A DNA stretch of 64,000 bases from contig NZ_JASBRG010000007.1 of the NCBI RefSeq assembly GCF_029961145.1, positions 2,770,189-2,834,188 of the forward strand. The letters run 5' to 3'. Position 1 is the stretch's first letter. The number at the start of each line of letters is the position of its first letter. Both the position numbers and the translations under genes were made by a program. Below are positions 36,196 to 46,300 of the stretch, one piece after another. Origin of the DNA: Pinibacter soli (lineage in GTDB: Bacteria; Bacteroidota; Bacteroidia; Chitinophagales; Chitinophagaceae). A model generated the notes under the pieces. The model was not told the origin of the DNA, did no database searches, and saw only the letters and a list, made by a program, of their open reading frames with translations.

Positions 36196-36226
36196 ATCGC
36201 AAAAATATTTTGGTTAAAAAAATTAT

Positions 36227-36883
36227 TTACTCTTCTGCTGTTTTGCCTGCCATGTTCTTTTTATACAATTCAGAACCTTCAGGAACACCCTCTGCATTTG
36301 TAACCATTTGGAACTTCATCTGGTCATTTTTCTTAAATGCTTTAATAACTGCATCGAACGCAGGATATTTTGCATCGTTATCTCCTTTCACTTGCAGGCT
36401 CATTTTCTGACCCTGGAAAGCAGACACGGCTCCGCCGACCCATGTTATCAACTCATTATTTGCAGAATCAAGCACCGGAATACCAGGAAACTTCATTCCC
36501 TTGTAATCTTCAGGTGTTTTGGATGCCAAAGACTTTAATTGAGAAAATGGTACCCCTATAAAAGGAGCTTTTGCAAGACTTGCAATCTCAGCACTGCTTA
36601 AACCAAGATTTCTGTTGGTATTAACTGCTTCGAGCACTTCTTTTTTGGGAGCGTCATCAGATAAAGAAAAATAAACTTTTCCTTCTTTATCGATGGTTAT
36701 CAGAACTACATCTTTTGATTCCGCTACTTTGGAAGACACCGAACTAGGTGTTACAACCGCAAGTGCTTCAGAAGGTTTAAATTTAGTTGTCAGGATGAAG
36801 AATGACAACAAAAGAAACGCCACATCACACATCGCAGTCATATCAATAGAGGTGCTCTTTCGCGGTAATTTAACTCTAGGCAT
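36227..36883 (-). CDS. exbD: ExbD/TolR-type biopolymer transport protein (second copy)
   Basis: The protein has 218 residues. An N-terminal membrane helix with the conserved Asp (SIDMTAMCDVAFLLLSFFIL, residues 12-31) is followed by a longer periplasmic domain than in the other copy, including LSSAEIASLAKAPFIG and KYPAFDAVIKAFKKN. It lies between exbB and the other exbD in one direction, 31 bases from the next gene. Different ExbD copies may serve different TonB proteins. Confidence 0.9.
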   Translation of the reverse strand: MPRVKLPRKSTSIDMTAMCDVAFLLLSFFILTTKFKPSEALAVVTPSSVSSKVAESKDVVLITIDKEGKVYFSLSDDAPKKEVLEAVNTNRNLGLSSAEIASLAKAPFIGVPFSQLKSLASKTPEDYKGMKFPGIPVLDSANNELITWVGGAVSAFQGQKMSLQVKGDNDAKYPAFDAVIKAFKKNDQMKFQMVTNAEGVPEGSELYKKNMAGKTAEE

Positions 36884-36956
36884 GACTTAATTATTAATAT
36901 TCACTATTTAGATTCAGTTATCGCCTTTTTCCATAAGGTGTGGCGAAATAATTTAC

Positions 36957-37817
36957 TTATTTGTACAAAGAAGCGAAGCTCTGAGTCAAAGTAAATCCTG
37001 ATTCGTCGATGCCGTAAGTGATACTATCGATTTTTGTAGTAAATACGTTGTACATGATGATAGATACTGCAGAAGTACCGATACCCAATGCTGTGTTGTA
37101 AAGGGCCTCAGAGATACCTTGAGAAAGCTCACGAGCAGCTTCACCTCCACCACTTTCATCACCCAGTTTAGAGAATGAACGGATCATACCCATTACCGTA
37201 CCCAACAGACCCAACAATGTAGCTACAGAAGCGATTGTTGAAAGGAATACCAGGTTTTTCTCAAGCATTGGCAATTCCAAAGATGTAGCTTCTTCTACTT
37301 CTTTTTGGATAGCCAGTACTTTTTGTTCTGTATCCAGTTCTGTAACAGTAATCATTTCTTTGTATTTGCGCAAACCAGCTTTCATTACGTTACCAACAGA
37401 ACCTTTTTGTTTGTCGCACTCAGACAGAGCAGCGTCAACGTTTCTGTTTGCAAGGTGATACTGAACTTTACGGATGAACTCAGCGTTGTTACCAGTACCA
37501 GAAGCTTTTGAAATTGTAAGCAATCTTTCAATTACGAAAGTTATTACAGTCAACAAACAACCGATCAAAATAGGAACGATGATACCACCTTCGTACATTT
37601 TAGTGAATGTTCCGATTGGTCCTTTGTGGTTAGGCCAAAATCCACCATTTGGATCTGGAACTTTAAAATTGCTTGCACTTCCCAGAACAAAGCGCCAGAT
37701 AACGTATCCAGCAATGATACAACATACTGGAGCTAGCCATGAAATTGAATTACTTCTCTTTTGAACCTGAACGGATGTAGCAGCCTTAACTGTCGCTGTA
37801 GGTTTTGTTTCAGCCAT
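36957..37817 (-). CDS. exbB: MotA/TolQ/ExbB proton channel family protein
   Basis: The protein has 286 residues with an N-terminal basic region and membrane spans near 28-46, 78-97, 182-215 and 232-255. The ExbB block SIASVATLLGLLGTVMGMIR near 193 and the helix with the conserved Thr/Gly (EALYNTALGIGTSAVSII) are clear. It is the first gene of the exbB-exbD-exbD-tonB operon. It makes the pentameric channel surrounding the ExbD pair. Confidence 0.93.
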   Translation of the reverse strand: MAETKPTATVKAATSVQVQKRSNSISWLAPVCCIIAGYVIWRFVLGSASNFKVPDPNGGFWPNHKGPIGTFTKMYEGGIIVPILIGCLLTVITFVIERLLTISKASGTGNNAEFIRKVQYHLANRNVDAALSECDKQKGSVGNVMKAGLRKYKEMITVTELDTEQKVLAIQKEVEEATSLELPMLEKNLVFLSTIASVATLLGLLGTVMGMIRSFSKLGDESGGGEAARELSQGISEALYNTALGIGTSAVSIIMYNVFTTKIDSITYGIDESGFTLTQSFASLYK

Positions 37818-38213
37818 GATCGTTTGTTTTTTAGTTTTTAAACAAATTTTTATTTACAAATTTTAATACACAAAATTTAAGGGACACAATTCTACTGAAA
37901 AAACTTTTTCAAAAACCAAATTATGATCAGAAAAATTTAATAAACACCGAAAAAATAATAATTTTTGGTAAATAAAGTTCTAAATAACTTTATCAGGTCT
38001 TGATTTTAGCTAATTCGGGCTAGTCAATGTATGGAAGTCTTAATAAAAACTTCATAGTAAGATACAGTTTTTTAGATAATGTTATAATATATTATATTTC
38101 TCGTATTCGGATCAGCTACTTTGCCGTTTCGTCCCTCGATTTCTTCCGTTGCTGTAATTTATTTTGGGCTGGAGATCGCTTAAACTATTTTCGGCTCTTA
38201 ATTATTTACTGAA
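37818..38213. other. A+T-rich divergent intergenic region
   Basis: This 396-base gap lies between exbB (left, minus) and the metalloprotease (right, plus) and must hold both promoters. I see strong A/T bias and no convincing -7 element, hairpin or gene. A 61-codon frame from 38027 lacks any coding character. Confidence 0.6.
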
Positions 38214-40763
38214 ATGAAAATGACCAGGTTTAGAACCGTATTACTTTCCACAATAGCTTGCTCAGCTCTTACCGGCGCAGCTATTGCCCAGGAAAACCCA
38301 GGGAAAAAGCAGCCCACCCAAGCACCTGCAACGGTGCCGCAAATGCCTCAGGGGATGCCACCAAGACCCCCTAAAGAAGGGCCCAAACCCTACAAAGAGG
38401 TTATTACGTCCAAAGCAATTACCGATGCTGGTTTGTTCAAAGTACATAAGGTAGAAGACAAATTCTATTTTGAAATACCAGATTCTCTATTGGGCAGAGA
38501 TATTTTGATCGTAAACAGGATTACCAAGGCCGCATCCGGCGCCCGTTCGGGTTTCTTAGGATATGCCGGTGACCAGATTGGTGATAATGTTATTCAATTT
38601 TCCAAAGGTCCAAACAATAAAATTTTCATTAAGAGCATTTCGTTCCAGGAAGTTTCCAAGGATACTTCTGCAAACGGGATGTATCGCTCAGTGTTAAACT
38701 CTAACCTGCAGCCGATCGTTGCAGCATTTGATGTTAAAGCATACGCTTACAAAGACAGCACAAGCAAATCTCCCAATGCTTCTGTGATTGATTTTACAGA
38801 CTACATCAGTGGCGATAACGATATCCTGTTTTTTGAATCTGCTGCGAAAAACACTTTCAAACTCGGCATGTATCAGGGAGACAAATCATACATCCAGAAT
38901 GTGCGTTCTTTCCCAATGAATGTTGAGATCAGAACCGTGAAAACATATCTTAAATCCGGCCCTCAATTTCCGGGAGTACCGCCTTCTTCTACCCCGGCTA
39001 CTTATGAGCTGAACAGCTCTATGGTATTATTGCCTGCCGTTCCAATGCAATCGCGTTATTTCGACAGCCGTGTAGGTTATTTCGCTACTGGCTACGTTGA
39101 CTTTGATGCGGATCCACAGGGTGTGAAAAACGTTAGCATGATCACTCGCTGGAGACTGGAGCCAAAACCGGAAGATGTTGAAAAATACAAACGCGGAGAA
39201 TTGGTTGAGCCTAAAAAACCAATCGTTTTTTACATAGATCCTGCAACGCCTAAGAAATGGGTTCCATATCTTATTCAAGGTGTAAATGACTGGCAGGCTG
39301 CATTTGAAAAAGCAGGTTGGAAAAATGCAATTATTGCGAAAGAAGCTCCAACTAACGATCCTCAATGGAGCCTTGAAGACGCGAGCCACTCAGCTATCGT
39401 TTACAAACCTTCTGATATTCCAAACGCAAGTGGCCCTCACGTTCATGATCCACGCAGCGGGGAAATTATTGAAACACACGTTAACTGGTATCACAACGTA
39501 ATGTCGCTTGTTCGCAACTGGTACATGATCCAAACTGCAGCAGTTGATCCTAAAGCAAGAAAAATGCGTTTTGATGATGAATTGATGGGACAACTTATCC
39601 GATTTGTATCTTCTCACGAAGTAGGGCACACATTGGGTCTGCGCCATAACTTTGGCTCATCCTCTACTGTTCCTGTTGAAAAATTAAGAGATAAAAAATG
39701 GGTAGAAGCAAACGGCCACACGCCTTCTATCATGGACTATGCACGTTTTAACTACGTAGCACAGCCGGAAGATAACATTACAGAAAAAGGTTTGTTCCCT
39801 CGCATTGGCGATTACGACATGTGGGCCATTCAGTGGGGTTACAGATGGTTCCCTGAGGCAAAAACATCAGAAGCTGAAGACCCAATTCTGAACAAATGGA
39901 TCATTGACAGCCTTAACGCTAATAAACGTCTTTGGTTCGGTACAGAATCAGATCCTTTGGATCCTCGCTGTCAAAACGAAGACCTTGGTGACGATGCAAT
40001 GAAAGCCGGCGCTTATGGCATTAAAAACCTTCAGCGCATTTTGCCAAATCTTGAAGAGTGGACAAAAGAACCAAATGATGGCTACAACAACCTGGCGACA
40101 ATGTATCGTGAGGTTACCAGTCAATTTGGTCGCTACATGGGCCATGCAGCTAAAAATATCGGTGGTGTTATGACAACGCCTAAAACGATCGAGCAAAGCG
40201 GCGCAGTGTATGAGTTTGTTTCCAAAGCAAAACAAAAAGAAGCAATGGCTTTCTTACAGGCTCAGCTGTTCAAAACACCAACCTGGCTCATAAATAAAAA
40301 GTATTCCGCTGTTACAGGAAGCGATCCTGTGAGCACAATTGGTCTATTGCAGGAAAGTTCATTAAACAGGCTTCTTAATGCCGGCATTTTAAATTCATTG
40401 GTAAAGGCTGAAGCTCAATTGGGCACAGAAGCGTATACTGTAACGGACATGCTCTCTGACCTGAAAAAAGGCATTTGGACAGAAGTGGCCGCGCATCAAA
40501 AAATCGACATCTACAGAAGAAACCTTCAAAAAGTTTATGTAGACAGATTGATCGCGTTGTTTGTTCCTCAGGACAACCCAAGCCCAACGATGATGAGTGC
40601 TCCAATGAAATCAAGCGACGTTACGTCTCTGGCAAAAGCACATGCAAGAACGCTCGCGGCTGAAATACGTGCGGCTGTTGCAACTGCGCCTGACGCTGTT
40701 ACCAAAGCTCATTTGCAGGATATTGCAGATAAGCTTACAACAGCTCTTGATCCAAAGAAGTAG
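38214..40763 (+). CDS. Zinc-dependent metalloprotease (DUF4953/DUF5117 type), secreted
   Basis: The protein has 849 residues with a signal peptide cleaved after GAAIA, then a Pro/Gln-rich stretch. A DUF5118/DUF5117-like N-terminal region (DSLLGRDILIVNRITKAASG near 85) is followed by the catalytic domain with the HExxHxxGxxH zinc site SHEVGHTLGLRHNFG near 467-481, and a C-terminal segment with SIMDYARFNYVAQPED. This large family is common in Bacteroidota and probably degrades proteins outside the cell or in the periplasm. It is monocistronic and ends in a complex palindrome. Confidence 0.92.
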   Translation: MKMTRFRTVLLSTIACSALTGAAIAQENPGKKQPTQAPATVPQMPQGMPPRPPKEGPKPYKEVITSKAITDAGLFKVHKVEDKFYFEIPDSLLGRDILIVNRITKAASGARSGFLGYAGDQIGDNVIQFSKGPNNKIFIKSISFQEVSKDTSANGMYRSVLNSNLQPIVAAFDVKAYAYKDSTSKSPNASVIDFTDYISGDNDILFFESAAKNTFKLGMYQGDKSYIQNVRSFPMNVEIRTVKTYLKSGPQFPGVPPSSTPATYELNSSMVLLPAVPMQSRYFDSRVGYFATGYVDFDADPQGVKNVSMITRWRLEPKPEDVEKYKRGELVEPKKPIVFYIDPATPKKWVPYLIQGVNDWQAAFEKAGWKNAIIAKEAPTNDPQWSLEDASHSAIVYKPSDIPNASGPHVHDPRSGEIIETHVNWYHNVMSLVRNWYMIQTAAVDPKARKMRFDDELMGQLIRFVSSHEVGHTLGLRHNFGSSSTVPVEKLRDKKWVEANGHTPSIMDYARFNYVAQPEDNITEKGLFPRIGDYDMWAIQWGYRWFPEAKTSEAEDPILNKWIIDSLNANKRLWFGTESDPLDPRCQNEDLGDDAMKAGAYGIKNLQRILPNLEEWTKEPNDGYNNLATMYREVTSQFGRYMGHAAKNIGGVMTTPKTIEQSGAVYEFVSKAKQKEAMAFLQAQLFKTPTWLINKKYSAVTGSDPVSTIGLLQESSLNRLLNAGILNSLVKAEAQLGTEAYTVTDMLSDLKKGIWTEVAAHQKIDIYRRNLQKVYVDRLIALFVPQDNPSPTMMSAPMKSSDVTSLAKAHARTLAAEIRAAVATAPDAVTKAHLQDIADKLTTALDPKK

Positions 40764-40767
40764 AGGG

Positions 40768-40945
40768 GAATTGAAAGTTGAAAATTTAAAATTGAAAAAT
40801 AGGGCGTGATAGAATATTAACTTCGCGCCCTATTTATAAAAAGAAAAAAGTCGAACATTATTGAATGTTCGACTTTTTTCTTTTTATAAAGGGCAAATGC
40901 GATTCGCTCTACCATTTTCAATTTTCAACTTTCAATTTTCAATTT
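40768..40945. repeat. Nested palindrome with internal terminator between convergent genes
   Basis: The outer arms are word repeats of the type attgaaaatt/aattttcaa (40771-40800 and 40913-40943). The right arm overlaps the stop codon and last codons of the GGGP synthase gene. Inside lies the long terminator hairpin at 40827-40893. Confidence 0.75.
40827..40893. terminator. Bidirectional terminator between metalloprotease and GGGP synthase
   Basis: A stem of about 30 pairs (gccctatttataaaaag... with its complement) has one small bulge and a four-base loop around 40861. A- and T-runs lie on both sides, so both converging genes can end here. Confidence 0.88.
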
Positions 40946-41693
40946 CTATCTGCACTTTATGTACAGCTTCGCTTATTTCTTTTATGAGAGCAATATCTTT
41001 TTCAATTGCATTACCTACAACAATTACGTCGGCTCCGGCTTTGCAATTAAGATACGCCTTTTCAGGAGTGGTAATACCGCCGCCCACTATTAACGGAACT
41101 TCAATGTTTGACGCCACTTTTTTGATCATTGTTTCTGTAATTGCCCGTTTTGCGCCGCTACCTGCATCCATGTAGATCAATTTCATACCAAGCATTTCAC
41201 CGGCCAATGCAGTACACAATGCAATTTCGTTTTTATCGGCAGGAATAGGCGATGCATTACTGATATAAGAAACAGTGGTAGGCGCTCCGCCGTCAATTAC
41301 CATGTAGCCGGTGCTCATAATTTCAAGGCCACTTTGTTTCACAAATGGCGCAGAAATAACATGCTGACCGATTAATAATTCTGGATTTCTGCCGGATATT
41401 AGTGATAAATACAATAAAGCGTCTGCGTATTTAGAAATCTGGGAAGGGCTGCCGGGAAACAATATCACCGGGATGGAACAATTTTCCTTAATGTGCTGTA
41501 TACATTCATCAAGATGGTTGCTTACGACCAAACTGCCTCCTACTAGCAAATAATCTACCTTAGCTTCAATGGAGAGCGCAATTAACTGATCGAGCAAAGC
41601 GATATCCACTTTATCCGGATCGATTAATACGGCAAAGGATTTTTTCCCCTGTTGTTTCTTTTGAACTAACGATTGATATATACTATTTCGCAT
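40932..41693 (-). CDS. Geranylgeranylglyceryl phosphate synthase family protein
   Basis: The protein has 253 residues in a TIM-barrel fold. It would transfer a prenyl chain from a prenyl diphosphate to sn-glycerol 1-phosphate. Visible motifs are FAVLIDPDKVD near 20, YLLVGGSLV near 48, the phosphate-binding VPLIVGGGITTPEKA near 200, and GADVIVVGNAIE near 222. This group in Bacteroidota is close to the archaeal ether-lipid enzyme. The product's use in this organism is unknown. It overlaps the repeat arm at its 3' end. Confidence 0.9.
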   Translation of the reverse strand: MRNSIYQSLVQKKQQGKKSFAVLIDPDKVDIALLDQLIALSIEAKVDYLLVGGSLVVSNHLDECIQHIKENCSIPVILFPGSPSQISKYADALLYLSLISGRNPELLIGQHVISAPFVKQSGLEIMSTGYMVIDGGAPTTVSYISNASPIPADKNEIALCTALAGEMLGMKLIYMDAGSGAKRAITETMIKKVASNIEVPLIVGGGITTPEKAYLNCKAGADVIVVGNAIEKDIALIKEISEAVHKVQIEIEN

Positions 41694-41856
41694 CTATATA
41701 TTGATTGCCTATTTACAAAAATGCAAAACTTTTTGGGTTTAACAGTTATTAATACTAAAGTTTGTTGCTCCAATGACTTATCAAAAAGGATTAAAATAAC
41801 TTTACAACGAAATCTTACTATACATTAGTCCTTAAATAATCAGGCCTTACACCTGT

Positions 41857-42246
41857 ATGAAGAAAACAATACAATCAAGAAAAGACATCGAAATACTTGT
41901 AAAAAACTTTTACGATAAGGTAATTAACGATGAAACGATCGGTTTTATTTTCAACGATGTGGCAAAAGTAAACTGGGATGCGCATCTTCCGGTCATGTTT
42001 GACTTTTGGGAAAATGTGCTATTGCAAAACAATAAATACTCCGGAAACCCGATGCCTTTACACGTATCGCTTAATGAAAAAGTTCCTTTGACCAAGGCCC
42101 ATTTCGACCGCTGGTTAAAACTGTTTCACGAAACTGTTGACGAATACTTTGAAGGCGATATTGCAATTCTTGCAAAACAAAGATCCCAATCTATAGCAAC
42201 TATCATGCAAATTAAAATTGCGGAGAGTGAGAGAGCACGCAGATGA
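41857..42246 (+). CDS. Group III truncated haemoglobin
   Basis: The protein has 129 residues in a compact globin fold. The N-terminus IEILVKNFYDKVINDETIGFIF is typical. The distal pocket FDFWENVLL (CD/E region) and the proximal histidine in HFDRWLKLFHETVDEYF near 85-105 are present. It could bind O2 or NO or detoxify reactive nitrogen. The last three codons lie in the left arm of the palindrome at 42235, so the C-terminus may vary. Confidence 0.9.
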   Translation: MKKTIQSRKDIEILVKNFYDKVINDETIGFIFNDVAKVNWDAHLPVMFDFWENVLLQNNKYSGNPMPLHVSLNEKVPLTKAHFDRWLKLFHETVDEYFEGDIAILAKQRSQSIATIMQIKIAESERARR

Positions 42247-42375
42247 CGCTGATTTGACTGATTAACGCTGATCTTTTTGATTTGAGATTAAATTGTCGCT
42301 TTAAATCTCAAATTTCAAATCAAATTTTTCGAAAATAATCTGTGTTCATCAGTCAAATCAGTGTCATCTGCGTGC
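42235..42375. repeat. Nested palindrome, same architecture as at 14418
   Basis: The outer arms 42235-42262 and 42348-42375 match at 27 of 28 positions (gcacgcagatgacgctgatt...). An inner layer has gatttgagatta with its complement. The left arm contains the haemoglobin stop codon, and the right arm ends six bases from the DUF2490 stop codon. Confidence 0.9.
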
Positions 42376-42381
42376 TAATTT

Positions 42382-43104
42382 TTACAGCCTCAAATATGTT
42401 GCTAACTGCAGTATGCTATTATTCACATAACTACTTCCCTTACCCGAAACATATTGATTCATGTAGCCAATTTCCGCATCAAAACTTTTTACGAAACGGT
42501 AACCAATAGAAATGTAAGCCCTGTTTTGGTCAAAAAATTTCCCATTCACATTGGACTTGTCTCCCAGGTTAACGAAGATTTCATTCTGTACAGAAGCAAA
42601 TACACCCTTAGTAAATTGTTTTTGTCCGCTGAAAGGAATCACATCGCGGAAGAAATAACGAAGCCTGTTTGCATATATGTGATCATCACTTGTAATTTTT
42701 CCATCTTTAAGTTGAGGCGTTGCTATAAAACGTTGCTCAAGTCTCAGCCTGTGCTGTAATGTGGTAAAAGCAACCGGTTGATTAAAAATAAACTGCTCCC
42801 ATATGCGGTGTTCCGGAGTGTAGCCATTTACACCATCAATAGTCCGTCTGTGGGCAACATAAGCATACCCAACAGTAGCGATCATCTTTTTATTGATGTG
42901 GTAATTTAATCCAGGTCTTACAATATACGTAGCTACGTGTTCCCACTTGTTTGTAGAACGTGCTGCGAGATCTGTGTGCAAGCTGAATTTTGAATTTAAC
43001 TTAACAGTATTAAATGATGCAAACCATCCGGTAAATGTAGACTGGGCAAACCCTGCATAAGAACAAGTAAGGGCAACAAATGCGATCAATAAAATCTTCT
43101 TCAT
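42382..43104 (-). CDS. DUF2490-type outer-membrane beta-barrel protein
   Basis: The ATG at 43104 gives 240 residues with a signal peptide cleaved after YAGFA. Strand-rich sequence with alternating aromatic residues includes FTGWFASFNTVKLNSKFSLH, the segment IVRPGLNYHINKKMIATVGYAY and EQFIFNQP followed by LQHRLRLEQRFI, the DUF2490 hallmark strand. It has the same fold class as the protein at 4592 but limited sequence similarity. Function is unknown. Confidence 0.82.
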   Translation of the reverse strand: MKKILLIAFVALTCSYAGFAQSTFTGWFASFNTVKLNSKFSLHTDLAARSTNKWEHVATYIVRPGLNYHINKKMIATVGYAYVAHRRTIDGVNGYTPEHRIWEQFIFNQPVAFTTLQHRLRLEQRFIATPQLKDGKITSDDHIYANRLRYFFRDVIPFSGQKQFTKGVFASVQNEIFVNLGDKSNVNGKFFDQNRAYISIGYRFVKSFDAEIGYMNQYVSGKGSSYVNNSILQLATYLRL

Positions 43105-43399
43105 CAATAAATTGGTATAGTATTAGTAATAGAGTTAATATCCTTTATAATATAAAAAAGTATGGCAAATTTCAAAATTATTTACATAAAAAATCGTAAT
43201 TTTCTTATTAACAAAAATCATGGTTTTCCTTGAATTTTAAGGAATCCACGACCCGAGGGACTTGTGTAATTTTCCTTTTGTTTTTTCCACAACCTGTTAA
43301 TATTTAGGACTGGATATTGTCAAGGTTAAAAAATACTTTCGTCTTCTCCCTAAAGGATATTGGACTAAAACTTACTTAAACTTCTAAAGACTTTTCATT
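43105..43399. other. Divergent intergenic region before nrdJ
   Basis: The gap of 295 bases is A+T-rich. TACTTTCG at 43334-43341 with a TTG at 43317-43319 (14-base spacer) is a weak promoter candidate for nrdJ. I looked for a cobalamin riboswitch and found none. Confidence 0.45.
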
Positions 43400-46300
43400 A
43401 TGGCAAATAAAAAGCAATCTGTAAAAGGACTGCAGTTCAACCGTCGCTTCACAAAAGAGGAAGTGAACGTGTTTGACCAGTTCGAATACGATTACCGCAC
43501 CTCGGTAATTCGTAACCCAAGCGGCGAAGTAGTGTTTGAAATGACGAATGTTGAAGTACCGAAACAATGGAGCCAGATTGCAACAGATATTCTTGCCCAA
43601 AAATATTTCCGTAAAGCTGGCGTTCCGCAGGCCGACGGTTCCCTTGGCCGTGAAACTTCCGCAAAACAGGTAGCACACCGTATGGCCAATTGCTGGCGCG
43701 TATGGGGCGAACGCTACGGCTATTTCGCTTCTGAAAAAGACGCACAGGTTTTCTACGAAGAGCTTGTATATAGCATTTTGAACCAGGCTTGTGTACCAAA
43801 CAGTCCGCAGTGGTTCAATACCGGCTTGCATGAAAGCTATGGTATCACTGGTAAACCACAGGGCCACTACTTTGTAGATGCAAGAGACGGTGTATTGAAA
43901 AAGTCAACCTCTGCTTATGAGCGTCCTCAACCTCACGCATGTTTTATCTTAAGTGTAGAAGACGATTTAGTAAATGACGGCGGTATCATGGATCTTTGGA
44001 TCCGTGAGGCCCGCATCTTTAAATATGGAAGCGGCGTTGGCACCAACTTCAGCAGCATCCGCGGCGAAGGAGAAAAATTAAGCGGCGGAGGTACGTCCAG
44101 CGGCTTAATGAGCTTCCTGAAAATTGGCGACCGTTCAGCAGGCGCCATTAAAAGCGGTGGCACTACACGTCGTGCGGCGAAAATGGTTTGTCTTGATCTT
44201 GACCACCCTGAAATTATTGATTTCATCGACTGGAAGGTAGAAGAAGAAAAGAAAGTAGGTGCATTGATCGCTGCAGGTTATCCATCAGACTACGAAGGCG
44301 AAGCATATAGAACTGTAAGCGGGCAGAATTCTAATAACTCTGTCCGCATTCCCAACGACTTTTTCGCAAAACTTGAAGCCGAAGAAGATTGGGAACTGAA
44401 AGCAAGAACCGATGGTCGCGTAATGAAGAAAATAAAGGCCCGTGAGCTTTGGAACAAAATTGCATACGCTGCATGGCGCTGTGCAGATCCGGGCACTCAA
44501 TACGACACTACCATCAACGAATGGCACACTTGCCCTGAAGGCGGTCCGATCCGTGCTTCTAACCCTTGTTCAGAATATATGTTCCTGGACAACACGGCTT
44601 GTAACCTTGCTTCTGCCAACCTGATGAAGTTTTACGATATCGATACGAATGTTTTCGATATCGAAGGTTATGCATACTCTTGCCGTTTGTGGACAGTAGT
44701 ATTGGAGGTTTCTGTGTTAATGGCCCAGTTCCCTTCTAAAGAAGTTGCACAACTTTCTTACGACTATAGAACGCTTGGCCTTGGCTACGCAAACCTTGGT
44801 ACCATGCTAATGGTAAAAGGTATTGCTTATGATAGCGAAGAAGCAAGAGCAATCGCCGGTGCAATCACAGCGATCATGACGGGCGTTGCCTATTCAACTT
44901 CTGCTGAAATGGCTGAAGTATTGGGTGCTTTTCCTCGTTACGAAGAAAATAAAGAGCACATGCTTCGCGTAATGCGCAACCACCGTGCTGCTGCATACGA
45001 TGCAAATGGTGCATATGAAGGTTTGAGCCTTGCACCACAAGGTATCAATGCAAAATATTGTCCGGAAGATTTATTGAAAGCCGCTACCAAAGCATGGGAC
45101 GAAGCTGTTCAACTAGGTGAAAAATTTGGATACAGAAACGCTCAAACAACTGTGATCGCTCCTACTGGAACAATCGGTCTGGTTATGGATTGCGACACTA
45201 CCGGTGTTGAACCGGATTTCGCCCTGGTGAAATTTAAAAAATTAAGCGGTGGCGGATATTTCAAAATCATCAACCAAAGCGTTCCTACTGCATTAAGAAA
45301 TCTTGGTTACAACGCCAAAGAAATTGATGCGATAGTGAAATATGCTGTAGGTACAGCAAACTTTGCCGGCGCACCGCATATCAATCACCAATCATTAAGC
45401 GAAAAAGGATTTATTGCAGAAGAAATTAAAAAATTGGATGCAGCTGTAAGTTCAGCTTTTGAAGTTGGTTTTGTATTTAACGTATACAATTTGGGCGAAG
45501 AATGTCTGCAACGTCTTGGCTTCAAACCTGAACAATATTTCAACTTCGAATGGAGCTTACTGGAAGCATTAGGCTTTACAGACGCCCAAATTGAAGAAGC
45601 GAACGATTACGTATGCGGAACAATGACTGTTGAAGGTGCTCCATATTTGCGTACAGAACATCTTTCAGTATTTGATTGTGCAAATAAATGCGGTAAAAAA
45701 GGTGAACGTTATATTCATGCACACGGTCACATCCGTATGATGGGTGCAACGCAACCATTCATCAGCGGTGCAATTTCTAAAACAATCAACCTTCCAAATG
45801 AAGCAACTGTAGAAGAAATTGCAGATGCTTATATGCTTAGCTGGAAGCTTGGTCTTAAAGCAAACGCTTTATACCGTGATGGAAGTAAACTCAGCCAACC
45901 ATTAAGCACAAAGAGCGATAAGAAAGCAAAAACTACAGAAGCAGCAGAGGAAAAAGCGGAAGAAGCTCCTGCTCAGGAATCTGTAATTGTTGATCTTGGT
46001 AAATTAACAGTAGAAGATTTGCTGGAAGAAGTTCAAAAACGTGTTCAGGCTTCTCCTGATACAAAATTGAAGCGTCAGCTTTCACGCATCGTTGAAAGAA
46101 AAACACTTCCGGCAAAACGCAGAGGTTTCACACAAAAAGCTAAAATAAACGGCCAGACTTTGTTTGTACGTACAGGCGAATACGGTGATGGTACAGTAGG
46201 TGAAATCTTCATTGATATGGCGAAAGAAGGAGCTACTATGCGCAGCATGTTAAACTGCTTTGCTATAGCTGTTTCTATCGGTTTACAATATGGTGTTCCC

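Noticed and set aside
38027-38212. 61-codon frame just before the metalloprotease
   Set aside because: It has no family match and its composition is that of the A+T-rich intergenic DNA. It abuts the next ATG without a plausible start.
43105-43399. Cobalamin riboswitch before the B12-dependent nrdJ
   Set aside because: No B12-box-like conserved segment or matching hairpins were seen.
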